A DNA stretch of 64,000 nucleotides, from positions 1,364,001 to 1,428,000 of the forward strand of contig CP094685.1 of assembly GCA_022828425.1 (NCBI GenBank), written 5' to 3'. The notes under the pieces were generated by a model, which was not told the DNA's origin, ran no database searches, and saw only the letters and a program-made list of their open reading frames with translations. This document shows, one piece after another, positions 18,037-25,761 of this stretch. This DNA is from Candidatus Thiothrix sulfatifontis (GTDB lineage Bacteria; Pseudomonadota; Gammaproteobacteria; Thiotrichales; Thiotrichaceae). Numbering within the stretch: position 1 is the first letter of the stretch; each line of letters begins with the position of its first letter. Both the position numbers and the translations under genes were made by a program.

Positions 18037-18058
18037 AAAAGGCTCCGCAGAGCCTTTT
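18037..18058 (-). terminator. Rho-independent terminator
   Basis: A perfect 9-bp stem (AAAAGGCTC / GAGCCTTTT) with loop CGCA. On the minus strand it is followed by TTTTCTT. It sits 5 bases after the stop of the small membrane protein gene ending at 18063. Confidence 0.8.
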
Positions 18059-18062
18059 GTGT

Positions 18063-18542
18063 TCAGAAGTGCGGCTGAATTTCGGCAAAGGATACCGAGC
18101 CAAACTTTGCCAGCGCAATCCGCAATGCTGACGGTGAGGGTGTAAGCAATTTATCGGGGAATTCGGCAAACCACAGATTGCCATCCGGGGTGGATTCCAC
18201 CACGATTTGGTGTTCATTTTCCAATTGCACCAAGGACATTTGGATGCCGCGAATATTGGTGTCGGGGATAATTTCCATCCGCACAATGCCCTGTTTTCCG
18301 GAATCTTTAAGCAGCATCGCAACCTTCATTTTATCGTGTTGTAGCAGACACTGGTTGGTGGCGAGAAAGCATTCGCCCTGCAATTGCAGCGGCAGCATCG
18401 CAACTTGCTGCTCTACTGTCGGCTTGGGTTGGTCTTTTGTGACCCACAGATCCATCATGCCCCAGCCGCCGATGGCGAGTATTGGCGCAATCATAATGGC
18501 AATGCGCATGTGTAAAGGTTGGGCAAAGAACCAGCGTAACAT
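18063..18542 (-). CDS. Hypothetical protein with one N-terminal membrane segment
   Basis: A 159-residue protein that I do not recognise. A hydrophobic segment (MRIAIMIAPILAIGGWGMMDLW) near residues 11-32 anchors it in the inner membrane, with the rest probably periplasmic. Two cysteines (GECFLATNQCLL) may form a disulfide. The C-terminal half alternates as beta strands. I chose the ATG at 18542 over the one at 18581 because it places the anchor at the N-terminus. It is transcribed alone and followed by a strong terminator. Confidence 0.6.
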   Translation of the reverse strand: MLRWFFAQPLHMRIAIMIAPILAIGGWGMMDLWVTKDQPKPTVEQQVAMLPLQLQGECFLATNQCLLQHDKMKVAMLLKDSGKQGIVRMEIIPDTNIRGIQMSLVQLENEHQIVVESTPDGNLWFAEFPDKLLTPSPSALRIALAKFGSVSFAEIQPHF

Positions 18543-18677
18543 CAAGCAATCTCCAGTTAAAACACAGCAGTTAGCATACACGAGTCATCACGGTATCGCT
18601 GTATTTTGCGGATTGAATTCCCTAGAATGCTTTGTCTTTGTTGTCTGTGCGCAGCAAGATTGCACCCGAAGGCTAAC

Positions 18678-19031
18678 ATGACCCAAAATTACCAGATCAT
18701 ACGTTTTTTACGCCGCAATATTCCTGCATTTGCCTGCGAGCCGGGTTGCCATGATTGTTGCGGGCCGGTCACGGCATCCAGTGAGGAAATTGCAGAGCTA
18801 CCCGTTAAAAGCGAAGCGGAACATGCCGAGGCATTGGCTGATTGGCGTTGCCCCTATTTGGGGGAACAGGGTTGCACAGTGTATGCGGAACGCCCGCTGA
18901 TTTGCCGCGTGTTCGGAACAACGCTGCGCTTGGCTTGCCCTAGGGGTAGAAAACCTGATGCATTGCTTGCTCCAACAGTTGAGCAGCAAGTATGGCAGTT
19001 TTTGCGGGAAACCCGGCAAGTGCTGTTGTGA
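18678..19031 (+). CDS. YkgJ-family cysteine-cluster protein
   Basis: A 117-residue protein with the family's cysteine pattern: CEPGCHDCCGP near residue 20, then CPYLGEQGCTVYAERPLICR and a final Cys in RLACPRG. These eight cysteines are thought to bind zinc or an iron-sulfur cluster. The function is unknown. I chose the ATG at 18678 because AAGG lies 7 bases upstream and it gives the family's usual N-terminus; an in-frame start at 18606 would add 24 residues unlike the family. Confidence 0.8.
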   Translation: MTQNYQIIRFLRRNIPAFACEPGCHDCCGPVTASSEEIAELPVKSEAEHAEALADWRCPYLGEQGCTVYAERPLICRVFGTTLRLACPRGRKPDALLAPTVEQQVWQFLRETRQVLL

Positions 19032-19122
19032 TCAATGTTGCAGATTTCAAGTTGAACTTGAGATTTGCAAAGACGAGAGTTAAGCTGTTGTCTTTATAGC
19101 CTTTATGCATTGAAACATACCC

Positions 19123-20313
19123 ATGATTAAGCGTGATATTGCGCCAGAATTACTGGAAAGCAGCCGGGAATACCCCGTTGTTACCCTCTTTGGGCCGCGT
19201 CAGTCTGGGAAGACGGTATTGGCTCAGCAATGCTTTCCTGACAAGCCTTACTTTTTGCTGGAAGACCCGGATACCCGTCTTGCTGCCGAAACCGACCCGC
19301 GTGGCTTTTTATCGCAGATGCCTAATGGCGCGATTCTGGATGAAATTCAGCGCTTGCCGATCTTGCTGTCTTATTTGCAAGGCATTGTGGATAAGGCGCA
19401 GCAGCCGGGTATGTTTATCCTGACGGGCAGTCACCAGCCGGATTTGCATACAGCGGTTAGTCAGTCCCTAGCGGGGCGCACGGCTTTGCTCACTTTGTTG
19501 CCACTGACGCTGGAGGAAATTCGCCAAGTGCAGCCAGAATTGGATGTTTTTGAGCTGATTTACCAAGGCGCATTTCCGCGCTTGCACAGCCAGCAATTGC
19601 AGCCTAACCGTTTCTTTAATGGCTATTTGCAGACTTATGTGGAACGCGATGTGCGAGCCATTTTAAACATCAAAGATTTGAGCCGCTTTCAGCAGTTTTT
19701 AGTCTTGTTGGCAGGGCGAGTAGGGCAGGTGGTAAATTATTCATCACTCGGCAATGATGTAGGGGTGTCATCGACCACTATTCAACACTGGGTAAGCGTG
19801 TTAAAGGCGTCGTATATTTTGTTTGAATTGCCGCCGTTTTTCGCCAATATCCGCAAGCGCGTGATTAAGTCGCCCAAGTTATATTTTACCGATACCGGGC
19901 TGGCAGCATTTTTGCTGGGCATCCAATCAGCGGAACAAGTGGCGCGTGACCCGTTACGTGGCAATTTGTATGAAAACCTGATGATTCTGGAAATCCTTAA
20001 GGCACATTTGAACCGTGGATTGCGCCCGGATTTGTACTTTTACCGGGATTCGCAGGGCAATGAGGTGGATTTGCTGATTCGGCAGCGTCAGGGCTTGTTG
20101 CCGGTGGAAATCAAATCCTCTGCCACATTTTCCCCGGCGTTTCTCAAAGGAATCGACACATTCCGGGCGGTTTCCCCAGATTGTTTGCCTAACGGGATCG
20201 TGCTGTATAACGGGGAGCAAACCCATCAAATAGGACAGACACGGGTGTTAAATTTAACGCGGGAAAAACAGGGGTTAGCGGCACAGGGATTAGCGGCATG
20301 GGCTATGGCTTGA
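19123..20313 (+). CDS. AAA family ATPase with DUF4143 domain
   Basis: A 396-residue protein. Walker A is GPRQSGKT near residue 25, Walker B is AILDEIQRLP, and a sensor-like FILTGSHQ follows; this is the AAA_14 domain. The C-terminal half is DUF4143, with a helix-turn-helix-like region (NYSSLGNDVGVSSTTIQHWV), YFTDTGLAAFLLG, and a nuclease-like block (FYRDSQGNEVDLLI ... LLPVEIKSS) with D-ExK-type acids. Such genes are common, variable and often mobile; the function is unknown. It stands alone. Confidence 0.85.
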   Translation: MIKRDIAPELLESSREYPVVTLFGPRQSGKTVLAQQCFPDKPYFLLEDPDTRLAAETDPRGFLSQMPNGAILDEIQRLPILLSYLQGIVDKAQQPGMFILTGSHQPDLHTAVSQSLAGRTALLTLLPLTLEEIRQVQPELDVFELIYQGAFPRLHSQQLQPNRFFNGYLQTYVERDVRAILNIKDLSRFQQFLVLLAGRVGQVVNYSSLGNDVGVSSTTIQHWVSVLKASYILFELPPFFANIRKRVIKSPKLYFTDTGLAAFLLGIQSAEQVARDPLRGNLYENLMILEILKAHLNRGLRPDLYFYRDSQGNEVDLLIRQRQGLLPVEIKSSATFSPAFLKGIDTFRAVSPDCLPNGIVLYNGEQTHQIGQTRVLNLTREKQGLAAQGLAAWAMA

Positions 20314-20331
20314 AACCTAGCGCCATAGCCG

Positions 20332-21039
20332 TTACAGCGCTGCCAGCTCGCCACTAAAAATCACTTTGCCTTGCGGGGTGTCGCTAGGTGGTTTATCCAT
20401 CGGTTCGAGGCTGATGGCAAACTGGCTAACATTCGCCATTTCCTTCCAAGTTGCTTTATCAATGGGCATTCGATTTTCAGCATTGGCGGTGAGTGTGCCT
20501 ATCCGCATGGGCTTTTTGCTGCTGTCTTTGTGAATACACCACACGGTTGGCATCATGTTGTCTTTGACTGGTAATGCACCGGCAGGCATATCGAAGGCGA
20601 TTTCCATCGTTTCATGGTAGACCATAACCACGACCATTTTGTCTTGTTTTACCGGGGTTTTCATATTCGCCATGTAAATATCGGGCTGGGTGCTAAGGTT
20701 CAAGAGCAACACCGTGCCAACCGATGCAACGACGGCGGCAAATGCAGCTACGGGTATATGGCTCCACACACTCGCGAACCAGCTTTTTTGCGGCTTGGCA
20801 GATTTGCCTAACTGCAATTCTTTGCTGATCGCATTCCATACCCGCGCCGGTGGCGTTTCACTGGGAATCAGGGCTGCCAATGGCGCAAATTGTTGCTGGT
20901 AAGCGTTGGTGATTGCCCGCAAATAGAGGTGTTTGCGCATCAATTTTTCAAAGCGCAGGCGTGCTTTGCCCTGCAAGGTGCCAAGCGCGTAGGACATCGC
21001 GAGATGTTCAAAAATGTCTGGATTTTGGTAACGCTTCAT
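20332..21039 (-). CDS. Anti-sigma factor, RskA-like (first copy)
   Basis: A 235-residue inner-membrane regulator that would hold its ECF sigma factor inactive. The cytoplasmic N-terminus (residues 1-90) has the zinc-less anti-sigma pattern MSYALGTLQGKARLRFEKLM. One membrane segment (VAAFAAVVASVGTVLLLNL) lies near residues 94-112, followed by an RskA-type periplasmic beta domain. It overlaps the sigma gene by 4 bases. A second copy of identical length is at 27335-28042. The start at 21039 is set by this overlap. Confidence 0.85.
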   Translation of the reverse strand: MKRYQNPDIFEHLAMSYALGTLQGKARLRFEKLMRKHLYLRAITNAYQQQFAPLAALIPSETPPARVWNAISKELQLGKSAKPQKSWFASVWSHIPVAAFAAVVASVGTVLLLNLSTQPDIYMANMKTPVKQDKMVVVMVYHETMEIAFDMPAGALPVKDNMMPTVWCIHKDSSKKPMRIGTLTANAENRMPIDKATWKEMANVSQFAISLEPMDKPPSDTPQGKVIFSGELAAL

Positions 21040-21578
21040 TGTAAGCACCCCCGTAATTGTTCCAATCCACGCCGTATCCATGCTTTCACCGTGCCTAAGG
21101 GTTTTGCCAACGCTTGCGCCAGCTCATCATGGGTTTGCCCGTGGTAAAAGGCTTGCAGGATACAGTCGCGCTGTTCCGGTTTTAACTGGTCTAAGCAGTA
21201 CAGCAGCCGCTGGGCATCTTCGCCCATTTGTTGCAACGCATCCGGCTCCGGTTCTAACGAGGCAAATTCCAGGGATTCGTATTCCACATCATCAACCACA
21301 ACCGGGCGGCTTTGGGCTTGGCGCAGTTTGTCGAGTGCTTGGTTGCGTATGATCGTGGTCATCCACGTCATGGCACTGGCTTTGCTGGCGCTGAATTGTG
21401 CGGCGTGATGCCACACTTTGATAAAGCCTTCCTGCAACACGTCTTCCGCGAGTGCCGCGTCACGCAATAGCCGTTTGCACAGCGCAAACAAACGCGGGGA
21501 CGTTGCGTCATACAGTTGCCGGAAGGCGGCTGCATCGCCTTGCCCGCTACGTTGCAGCAGTTCGTTCAGTGGTTCCAT
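21036..21578 (-). CDS. ECF RNA polymerase sigma factor (first copy)
   Basis: A 180-residue sigma-70 family factor. Region 2 is visible in FRQLYDATSPRLFALCKRLL and AEDVLQEGFIKVW...AMTWMTTIIRNQALDKLR, region 4 in LKPEQRDCILQAFYHGQTHDELA followed by the helix KPLGTVKAWIRRGLEQLR. It is cotranscribed with its anti-sigma gene. A promoter matching the regulon motif lies upstream at 21597-21626, suggesting autoregulation. By context it would control the MNIO peptide genes and thiol-redox genes around it. Confidence 0.92.
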   Translation of the reverse strand: MEPLNELLQRSGQGDAAAFRQLYDATSPRLFALCKRLLRDAALAEDVLQEGFIKVWHHAAQFSASKASAMTWMTTIIRNQALDKLRQAQSRPVVVDDVEYESLEFASLEPEPDALQQMGEDAQRLLYCLDQLKPEQRDCILQAFYHGQTHDELAQALAKPLGTVKAWIRRGLEQLRGCLQ

Positions 21579-21596
21579 GATGTTCCTTATGCATTC

Positions 21597-21626
21597 TTAT
21601 ACGTTGGCTGGCTGCTGTTGGATGCA
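21597..21626 (-). promoter_or_regulatory. Predicted ECF promoter of the first sigma/anti-sigma operon
   Basis: Read on the minus strand: TGCATC, 17 bases, CGTATAA, ending 18 bases before the sigma gene start. It matches seven other sites in this region in both boxes and spacer. Confidence 0.7.
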
Positions 21627-21669
21627 CGCCACACAGAAAAAACTGATTGTAGACAGATTTAACGTTTCC

Positions 21670-21699
21670 TGCATCTGCTATCCGAACGGGGGCGTATAT
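21670..21699 (+). promoter_or_regulatory. Predicted ECF promoter of the DoxX/HvfD gene
   Basis: TGCATC, 17 bases, CGTATAT, 36 bases before the gene at 21736. The distance leaves room for a leader with AAGGAG. It is divergent from the promoter of the sigma gene 43 bases away. Confidence 0.75.
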
Positions 21700-21735
21700 C
21701 GACATCATTAACACAATAGGACGAAGGAGTTCTCG

Positions 21736-22212
21736 ATGAAACAAGCTATTACAGCTATTACGTTATCCGGCTTCCTGATGGGGGAATGCTGGCCTTTAAA
21801 CGGATTTGTGAAACCGCTGACCTTGCTGGGTTTCCGTGTCTATGTTGCTTGGGTGTTTTTTGCATCCGGTTTGACCAAAATCCAGAGTTGGTCAAGCACA
21901 CTTTATCTGTTTGAAGACGAGTATGCAGTGCCGTTGCTGTCGCCCGAATTAGCCGCGTATCTGGGGACAGCGGCTGAATTGGTCTTGCCGGTATTGTTGG
22001 CAATTGGGTTATTGACTCGCCCGGCGGCGTTAGCATTGTTTGTGTTTAATATTGTGGCCGTCATTGCCTACCCGTATCTGTTTACGATTGAAGGGGCGGG
22101 TGGTTTTTGGCAACACGTGTTCTGGGGCGCAATGATTTGGACGGTGTTCGTGTTTGGCCCCGGTAAATTCTCGTTGGATTTCCCGCTGAGTCACCGCTTG
22201 AGTCGCGCCTAA
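21736..22212 (+). CDS. DoxX-family membrane protein, HvfD-like
   Basis: A 158-residue inner-membrane protein with about four membrane helices (GFRVYVAWVFFASGLTKI, LSPELAAYLGTAAELVLPVLLAIGLL, AALALFVFNIVAVIAYPYL, FWQHVFWGAMIWTVFVFG). It belongs to the DoxX family. In the Haemophilus hvfABCD locus a DoxX protein (HvfD) accompanies the DUF692 maturation enzyme of a copper-binding peptide. The same four components occur here within 2.6 kb, so HvfD-like is a context-supported inference. AAGGAG precedes the start by 7 bases. Confidence 0.8.
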   Translation: MKQAITAITLSGFLMGECWPLNGFVKPLTLLGFRVYVAWVFFASGLTKIQSWSSTLYLFEDEYAVPLLSPELAAYLGTAAELVLPVLLAIGLLTRPAALALFVFNIVAVIAYPYLFTIEGAGGFWQHVFWGAMIWTVFVFGPGKFSLDFPLSHRLSRA

Positions 22213-22226
22213 CGTTTCGCTTCATG

Positions 22227-22253
22227 GAAAGGGCTGCTAATTGCAGCCCTTTC
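22227..22253. terminator. Bidirectional terminator between doxX and the repeat-peptide gene
   Basis: A perfect 11-bp stem (GAAAGGGCTGC / GCAGCCCTTTC) with loop TAATT lies between two convergent genes (stops at 22212 and 22278). Short T-rich ends are present on both strands. Confidence 0.75.
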
Positions 22254-22277
22254 TGTCACCAAGTACATGTCAAATCG

Positions 22278-22565
22278 TTATTTTTTTGCGCCGCAGCTAC
22301 CGTCCTTGTTTGCACCACAAGAACCGTCTTTCTTTGCGCCGCAGCTACCGTCCTTTTTCGCACCGCAAGAACCGTCTTGCTTGGCTCCGCAGCTACCGTC
22401 TTTTTTTGCGCCGCAAGAACCGTCCGCTGATTTTGCGTGCGTTGTGGTGTCAGCACTTTTGGCAGAAAAAGGGGAAGTGCCGTTGTTACTGCACGCAGTG
22501 AGTGCGCTACCCGCCAGAATGATCGTACCCAAAGACAGGGCGATGGAAAGTTTGTTGGATTTCAT
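22278..22565 (-). CDS. Cys-repeat RiPP precursor, HvfA-like, with lipobox
   Basis: A 95-residue secreted peptide. Residues 1-25 form a signal sequence ending in the lipobox LTAC, so the mature protein may be a lipoprotein. A Ser/Thr/Ala-rich spacer follows, then six tandem copies of DGSCGAKK (one ends KQ, one NK) running to the C-terminus. Cys in a short Gly-Cys-Gly-like repeat is what DUF692/MNIO enzymes modify in HvfA-type copper-binding peptides. The enzyme and its partner are encoded divergently next door. AAAGGAG lies about 6 bases before the ATG at 22565; longer starts overlap the facing enzyme gene. Confidence 0.8.
   Translation of the reverse strand: MKSNKLSIALSLGTIILAGSALTACSNNGTSPFSAKSADTTTHAKSADGSCGAKKDGSCGAKQDGSCGAKKDGSCGAKKDGSCGANKDGSCGAKK
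22281..22424 (-). repeat. Six tandem 24-bp coding repeats with alternating codons
   Basis: Six units of 24 bp encode the DGSCGAKK motif. The Ser-Cys codons alternate strictly: TCT-TGC/TGT in units 1, 3, 5 and AGC-TGC in units 2, 4, 6. The real period is therefore 48 bp. This is coding sequence, not a CRISPR array. Confidence 0.9.
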
Positions 22566-22597
22566 CGTGAACGCTCCTTTTGTTGTGGTTCGTTGCC

Positions 22598-22627
22598 ATA
22601 TACGCGGCGTATTTAGACTTAGATGCA
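22598..22627 (-). promoter_or_regulatory. Predicted ECF promoter of the Cys-repeat peptide gene
   Basis: Minus strand: TGCATC, 17 bases, CGTATAT, 32 bases before the start at 22565. It is back to back with the + strand promoter at 22651-22680. Confidence 0.75.
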
Positions 22628-22650
22628 ATTTCTGTAAAAAGTTTTTAAAG

Positions 22651-22680
22651 TGCATCCAACCATCATGTCGATACGTAACA
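22651..22680 (+). promoter_or_regulatory. Predicted ECF promoter of the hvfBC-like operon
   Basis: TGCATC, 17 bases, CGTAACA, 38 bases before the start at 22719. The -35 boxes of this and the divergent peptide promoter are 23 bases apart. Confidence 0.7.
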
Positions 22681-22718
22681 GGCATGGACGATAACCATAA
22701 TCCGAAACAGGAATGATC

Positions 22719-23570
22719 ATGCAAACAATCCTCCTTAATCCGAACGGTTTCCCTCGTTTCCAAGGTGCTGGGCTTGGCTTGCGCCGAGACCACTTGGCAA
22801 CCTTGGAAAACCATGTTCCTGACTGCATCCGTTTTTTTGAAATAGCACCTGAAAATTGGATTGGAACGGACAAGGTCAGCAGCCAACGTCTGCGGGCTTT
22901 CACGGAGCGTTTCCCGTTTGTGTGCCACGGGCTTTCCTTATCGCTGGGTGGCTTAACCCCGCTGAATCTAGACTTGCTGGGCAAGCTCAAGCAGTTCATG
23001 CGCGACCATCAAATTCCACTGTATACCGAGCATTTATCATGGTGTTCGGATCATGGGCAGTTATACGACTTGCTCCCCATCCCGTTTACCGAGGATGCCA
23101 TTAAACATACCGTCGCCCGCATCCGTCAGGCACAGGATGTACTGGGTGAGCGTATCGGGATCGAAAACGCTTCGTTTTACCTGCAAGCCCCCATCAGTGA
23201 AATGGATGAGGCCACCTTCATCAATGCGGTATTGGAAGAAGCCGATTGCCTGCTGCATCTGGATGTCAACAATGTGTACGTCAACAGCGTCAACCATGCG
23301 TATGACCCTTACGCATTTTTACGTCAATTGCCCAAGGAGCGAGTGGTTTACCTGCACATGGCAGGGCATTACCAACAAGAACCGAACTTGCTGATCGATA
23401 CTCACGGCGCAGCCATCATTGACCCGGTGTGGGACTTGCTGGATTTCACCTATGCACAGTTTGGGGTACACCCCACCTTGCTGGAACGCGATTACAATAT
23501 CCCGCCATTGGAAGAACTCCTTCCTGAAGTGGAACAGATTGCTCACTTGCAAAGGAAATACGCCGCATGA
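22719..23570 (+). CDS. DUF692 / MNIO-family peptide-modifying oxidase, HvfB-like
   Basis: Multinuclear non-heme iron oxidase expected to modify the cysteines of the repeat peptide. The TIM-barrel protein has the family motifs GAGLGLRRDH, FFEIAPENW, VCHGLSLSLGG, TEHLSWC, IGIENASFYL, LLHLDVNNVYVN, YLHMAGH, IDTHGA and PTLLERDYNIP; the His, Asp, Glu and Asn residues in these bind the iron atoms. An ATG at 22713 directly abuts the AGGA sequence, so the ATG at 22719 with a 6-base spacer is preferred. It overlaps the next gene by 4 bases. Confidence 0.9.
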   Translation: MQTILLNPNGFPRFQGAGLGLRRDHLATLENHVPDCIRFFEIAPENWIGTDKVSSQRLRAFTERFPFVCHGLSLSLGGLTPLNLDLLGKLKQFMRDHQIPLYTEHLSWCSDHGQLYDLLPIPFTEDAIKHTVARIRQAQDVLGERIGIENASFYLQAPISEMDEATFINAVLEEADCLLHLDVNNVYVNSVNHAYDPYAFLRQLPKERVVYLHMAGHYQQEPNLLIDTHGAAIIDPVWDLLDFTYAQFGVHPTLLERDYNIPPLEELLPEVEQIAHLQRKYAA

Positions 23571-24304
23571 ACGCCACTGAACAATACCAACGCACCTTTG
23601 CCGCCCATTTGCGCAACCCACAAGCCAACCCTGCCCCTGCCGGAGTGAACCCGCAGCGCATGGATGTTTACGTGGAACTGTTATTCAATAATGTGGAAGA
23701 TTTTCTCAGTAGCTGTTTCCCTGTTATGCGCAGCATTTTGGATGACGGGCAGTGGAACGGTTTGGTGCGACAGTTTTACGCCGATCATGCTTGCCAAACG
23801 CCGTATTTCCGGGAAATACCGGCTGAATTTGTGCAATGGCTCACTTCGACTGCGCTCAGTGACCGCCCGCCGTTTTTACTGGAGTTGGCGCATTACGAAT
23901 GGGTCGAAATACCGTTGATGCTGGATGAAGCTGACGTTGACTGGCGACCATTGGAGACCGACAGTGCTGAATTAGCGCGTAAAATCTGGAACGTGAACCC
24001 CGTCATGTTGCTGCAAAGCTACCAGTACCCGGTTCACCGTATCAGCCCGGATTTTCAGCCTGATGAACCGGAATCCACCCACCTTGTTTTGTTACGCAAT
24101 ACCCAAGGCAAAGTGGATTTTGTGGAGGTCAATGCGGTCACTGCCCGCCTGTTGCAGCTATTGCAGGAAGGCTTGGATACTCACGCGGCGGTTGCGCAAC
24201 TCGCGCAGGAAATGCAGCATCCTGAACCCACCCAACTACTGGCATTTGCGGTACAGATCGTGCAACAACTGCATTCGCAGCAAGTACTGCTGGGGGCAGC
24301 TTAA
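23567..24304 (+). CDS. DUF2063 partner protein, HvfC-like
   Basis: A 245-residue protein. The N-terminal domain is the DUF2063 putative DNA-binding-like fold (QRTFAAHLRN, RMDVYVELLFNNVEDFLSSCFPVM, FYADHACQTPYFREIPAEFVQWL), and the C-terminal domain has a PqqD/RRE-like feel (HLVLLRNTQGKVDFVEVNAVTARLLQLL). In studied Hvf/Buf systems this partner delivers the precursor peptide to the DUF692 enzyme. Translation is coupled to that enzyme through a 4-base overlap. Confidence 0.87.
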   Translation: MNATEQYQRTFAAHLRNPQANPAPAGVNPQRMDVYVELLFNNVEDFLSSCFPVMRSILDDGQWNGLVRQFYADHACQTPYFREIPAEFVQWLTSTALSDRPPFLLELAHYEWVEIPLMLDEADVDWRPLETDSAELARKIWNVNPVMLLQSYQYPVHRISPDFQPDEPESTHLVLLRNTQGKVDFVEVNAVTARLLQLLQEGLDTHAAVAQLAQEMQHPEPTQLLAFAVQIVQQLHSQQVLLGAA

Positions 24305-24344
24305 AACTGTCCCCAGACAGACCGCTCTTTTAGAAATCGTGATG

Positions 24345-25073
24345 TTAAATGCTTGTTCCCAGTTGGGTCAGCCACGCCGGAGCATGGTCAAGCACCCATG
24401 TTTCCAGTTGTTTATCCACCCCGGTCAGGATGAACAACCCCAGCACCAGCAATAACACACCAAGGATTTGCTTGCCGTGTTTGCCCGCGTTCATCAGCTT
24501 GCCACGGATGCGCAGCATGGCTTCACGGGAAAGCGTTCCCAGCACAATCAAGGGGATACCCGCGCCGAGGCTGAACAGTGCCATCACCAAGGTGACTTCT
24601 GCCAATTGCTGACCTTGGCTTGCCAGCGCAATCGCCGCACCCAGCGTGGGGCCGACACACGGACTCCAGACAATCCCCAGCAATAAACCGATGACAAATT
24701 GTCCACCCAAACCATCCAGCGATACATGGGAAAGCAACTGATTGCCTGCCCCCGACAGCCCACTGGTAGCGGATGCCAGCTTTGCCTGCAAGCCGCTGGA
24801 AAGCAGGATCAAGCCAAACACCAATAAGATGATTGCGCCCGCATAGCGCAGGCTGGATTGGTCTAGTCCCAATGAGCCGCCAATGCTCAGGATCAGGATG
24901 CCTGCCGCCGTAAATGACACCATCAATCCCGCCGCCAATGCCAGCGGCCCGTAGCGGTGGCTGCTGGCAGCCGTGCCAACCAAAATCGGCACGAGTGGCA
25001 AAACACAAGGCGATAAAATCGAGAGGATGCCTGCTCCGAAGGCAAGCCCATAAGACCCTAAACCAATATCCAT
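24345..25073 (-). CDS. CcdA/DsbD-type thiol-reductant transporter
   Basis: A 242-residue integral membrane protein with six or more helices. The two reactive cysteines are in ILSPCVLPLVP (near residue 22) and WSPCVGPTLG (near residue 137), the CcdA/DsbD pattern. It carries electrons from cytosolic thioredoxin to the periplasm. It lies 32 bases downstream of a secreted thioredoxin, so the two probably form a reducing pathway for periplasmic cysteines, possibly those of the Cys-rich peptides encoded nearby. Confidence 0.85.
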   Translation of the reverse strand: MDIGLGSYGLAFGAGILSILSPCVLPLVPILVGTAASSHRYGPLALAAGLMVSFTAAGILILSIGGSLGLDQSSLRYAGAIILLVFGLILLSSGLQAKLASATSGLSGAGNQLLSHVSLDGLGGQFVIGLLLGIVWSPCVGPTLGAAIALASQGQQLAEVTLVMALFSLGAGIPLIVLGTLSREAMLRIRGKLMNAGKHGKQILGVLLLVLGLFILTGVDKQLETWVLDHAPAWLTQLGTSI

Positions 25074-25105
25074 GCGTGGTTTCCTTTTAGCGTTAGCGTT
25101 GGTGA

Positions 25106-25510
25106 TTAACGGGCTTTGGCGATTTCAGCCGCAAGAGCTGTTTTGTCGGTTTCACCGATGGTGCGGCTGACTTCGTTTTCGCCTTTGACCACTACCAGGG
25201 TGCTTTGCATCGGCACTTTAAAGTTTTTCACTACATCTTTTTGCGCGTCGAAATCGACCAGAAAAGCGGTGACATCCTTATTTTCCGGCGCTGCCAATAG
25301 TTCGGCAATGACAGGGGCTTGGGCGCGGCAAGTGGAACACCACGTCGCGTGAAAACGTACCAGCACGGGCTTGCCAGTGGCTTGTGCTGCGACAAACTGG
25401 GCGCGATCAAATGGCACTTCCGCCGCGAATGCATTTCCGGCAAAGGCGAAAGTTGCCAGCATCAGTAACAAGCCCTGAGAAAAACGTTGTTTTGCGTAGA
25501 TAGACAGCAT
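25106..25510 (-). CDS. Periplasmic thioredoxin-like protein
   Basis: A 134-residue protein. The N-terminal 30 residues are a signal peptide ending near NAFAAEV. The thioredoxin fold has the active site WCSTC in VRFHATWCSTCRAQAP, and the cis-Pro segment VPMQSTLVVV. I set the start at 25510 because AAGGAG lies 9 bases upstream; an earlier in-frame Met at 25552 adds 14 residues. An ECF-type promoter lies upstream (25613-25642), so this gene and ccdA are probably in the regulon. Confidence 0.85.
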   Translation of the reverse strand: MLSIYAKQRFSQGLLLMLATFAFAGNAFAAEVPFDRAQFVAAQATGKPVLVRFHATWCSTCRAQAPVIAELLAAPENKDVTAFLVDFDAQKDVVKNFKVPMQSTLVVVKGENEVSRTIGETDKTALAAEIAKAR

Positions 25511-25612
25511 GACTAAAGCACTCCTTGAATAAAAAACGAAAAGAGCCACCACCGGACACCGCTTCCTTGCACTAACGATCCCTTTCCTTGCGTCTCGCAG
25601 TAGTCTTAAAAC

Positions 25613-25642
25613 CTGTACGCCGATTGTTGTGTTGTGGATGCG
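25613..25642 (-). promoter_or_regulatory. Predicted ECF promoter of the thioredoxin-ccdA operon
   Basis: Minus strand: CGCATC (one change from TGCATC), 17 bases, CGTACAG. It lies 103 bases before the start at 25510, a longer leader than in the other units, so it is the weakest of the eight sites. Confidence 0.5.
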
Positions 25643-25697
25643 AGATGATCGAAATTAACGCTTATGGTTAGATTTTGCCTTGTGCTACTGATTTTTT

Positions 25698-25727
25698 TGC
25701 ATCCAACAAGCGAACGGGTGTGTATAT
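25698..25727 (+). promoter_or_regulatory. Predicted ECF promoter of the catalase-sigma-anti-sigma operon
   Basis: TGCATC, 17 bases, TGTATAT (one change from CGTATAT), 34 bases before the start at 25762. The spacer shares CGAACGGG at the same position with the doxX promoter. Confidence 0.7.
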
Positions 25728-25761
25728 GTCCTGAATTCACACAACAGGAACCAGACATATC

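Noticed and set aside
22281..22424. Regular short repeats that could suggest a CRISPR array
   Set aside because: Units are 24 bp with no unique spacers and encode DGSCGAKK in frame, so they are part of a peptide gene.
22713..22718. ATG at 22713 as the start of the DUF692 gene
   Set aside because: It directly abuts the AGGA ribosome site; the ATG at 22719 has a workable 6-base spacer.
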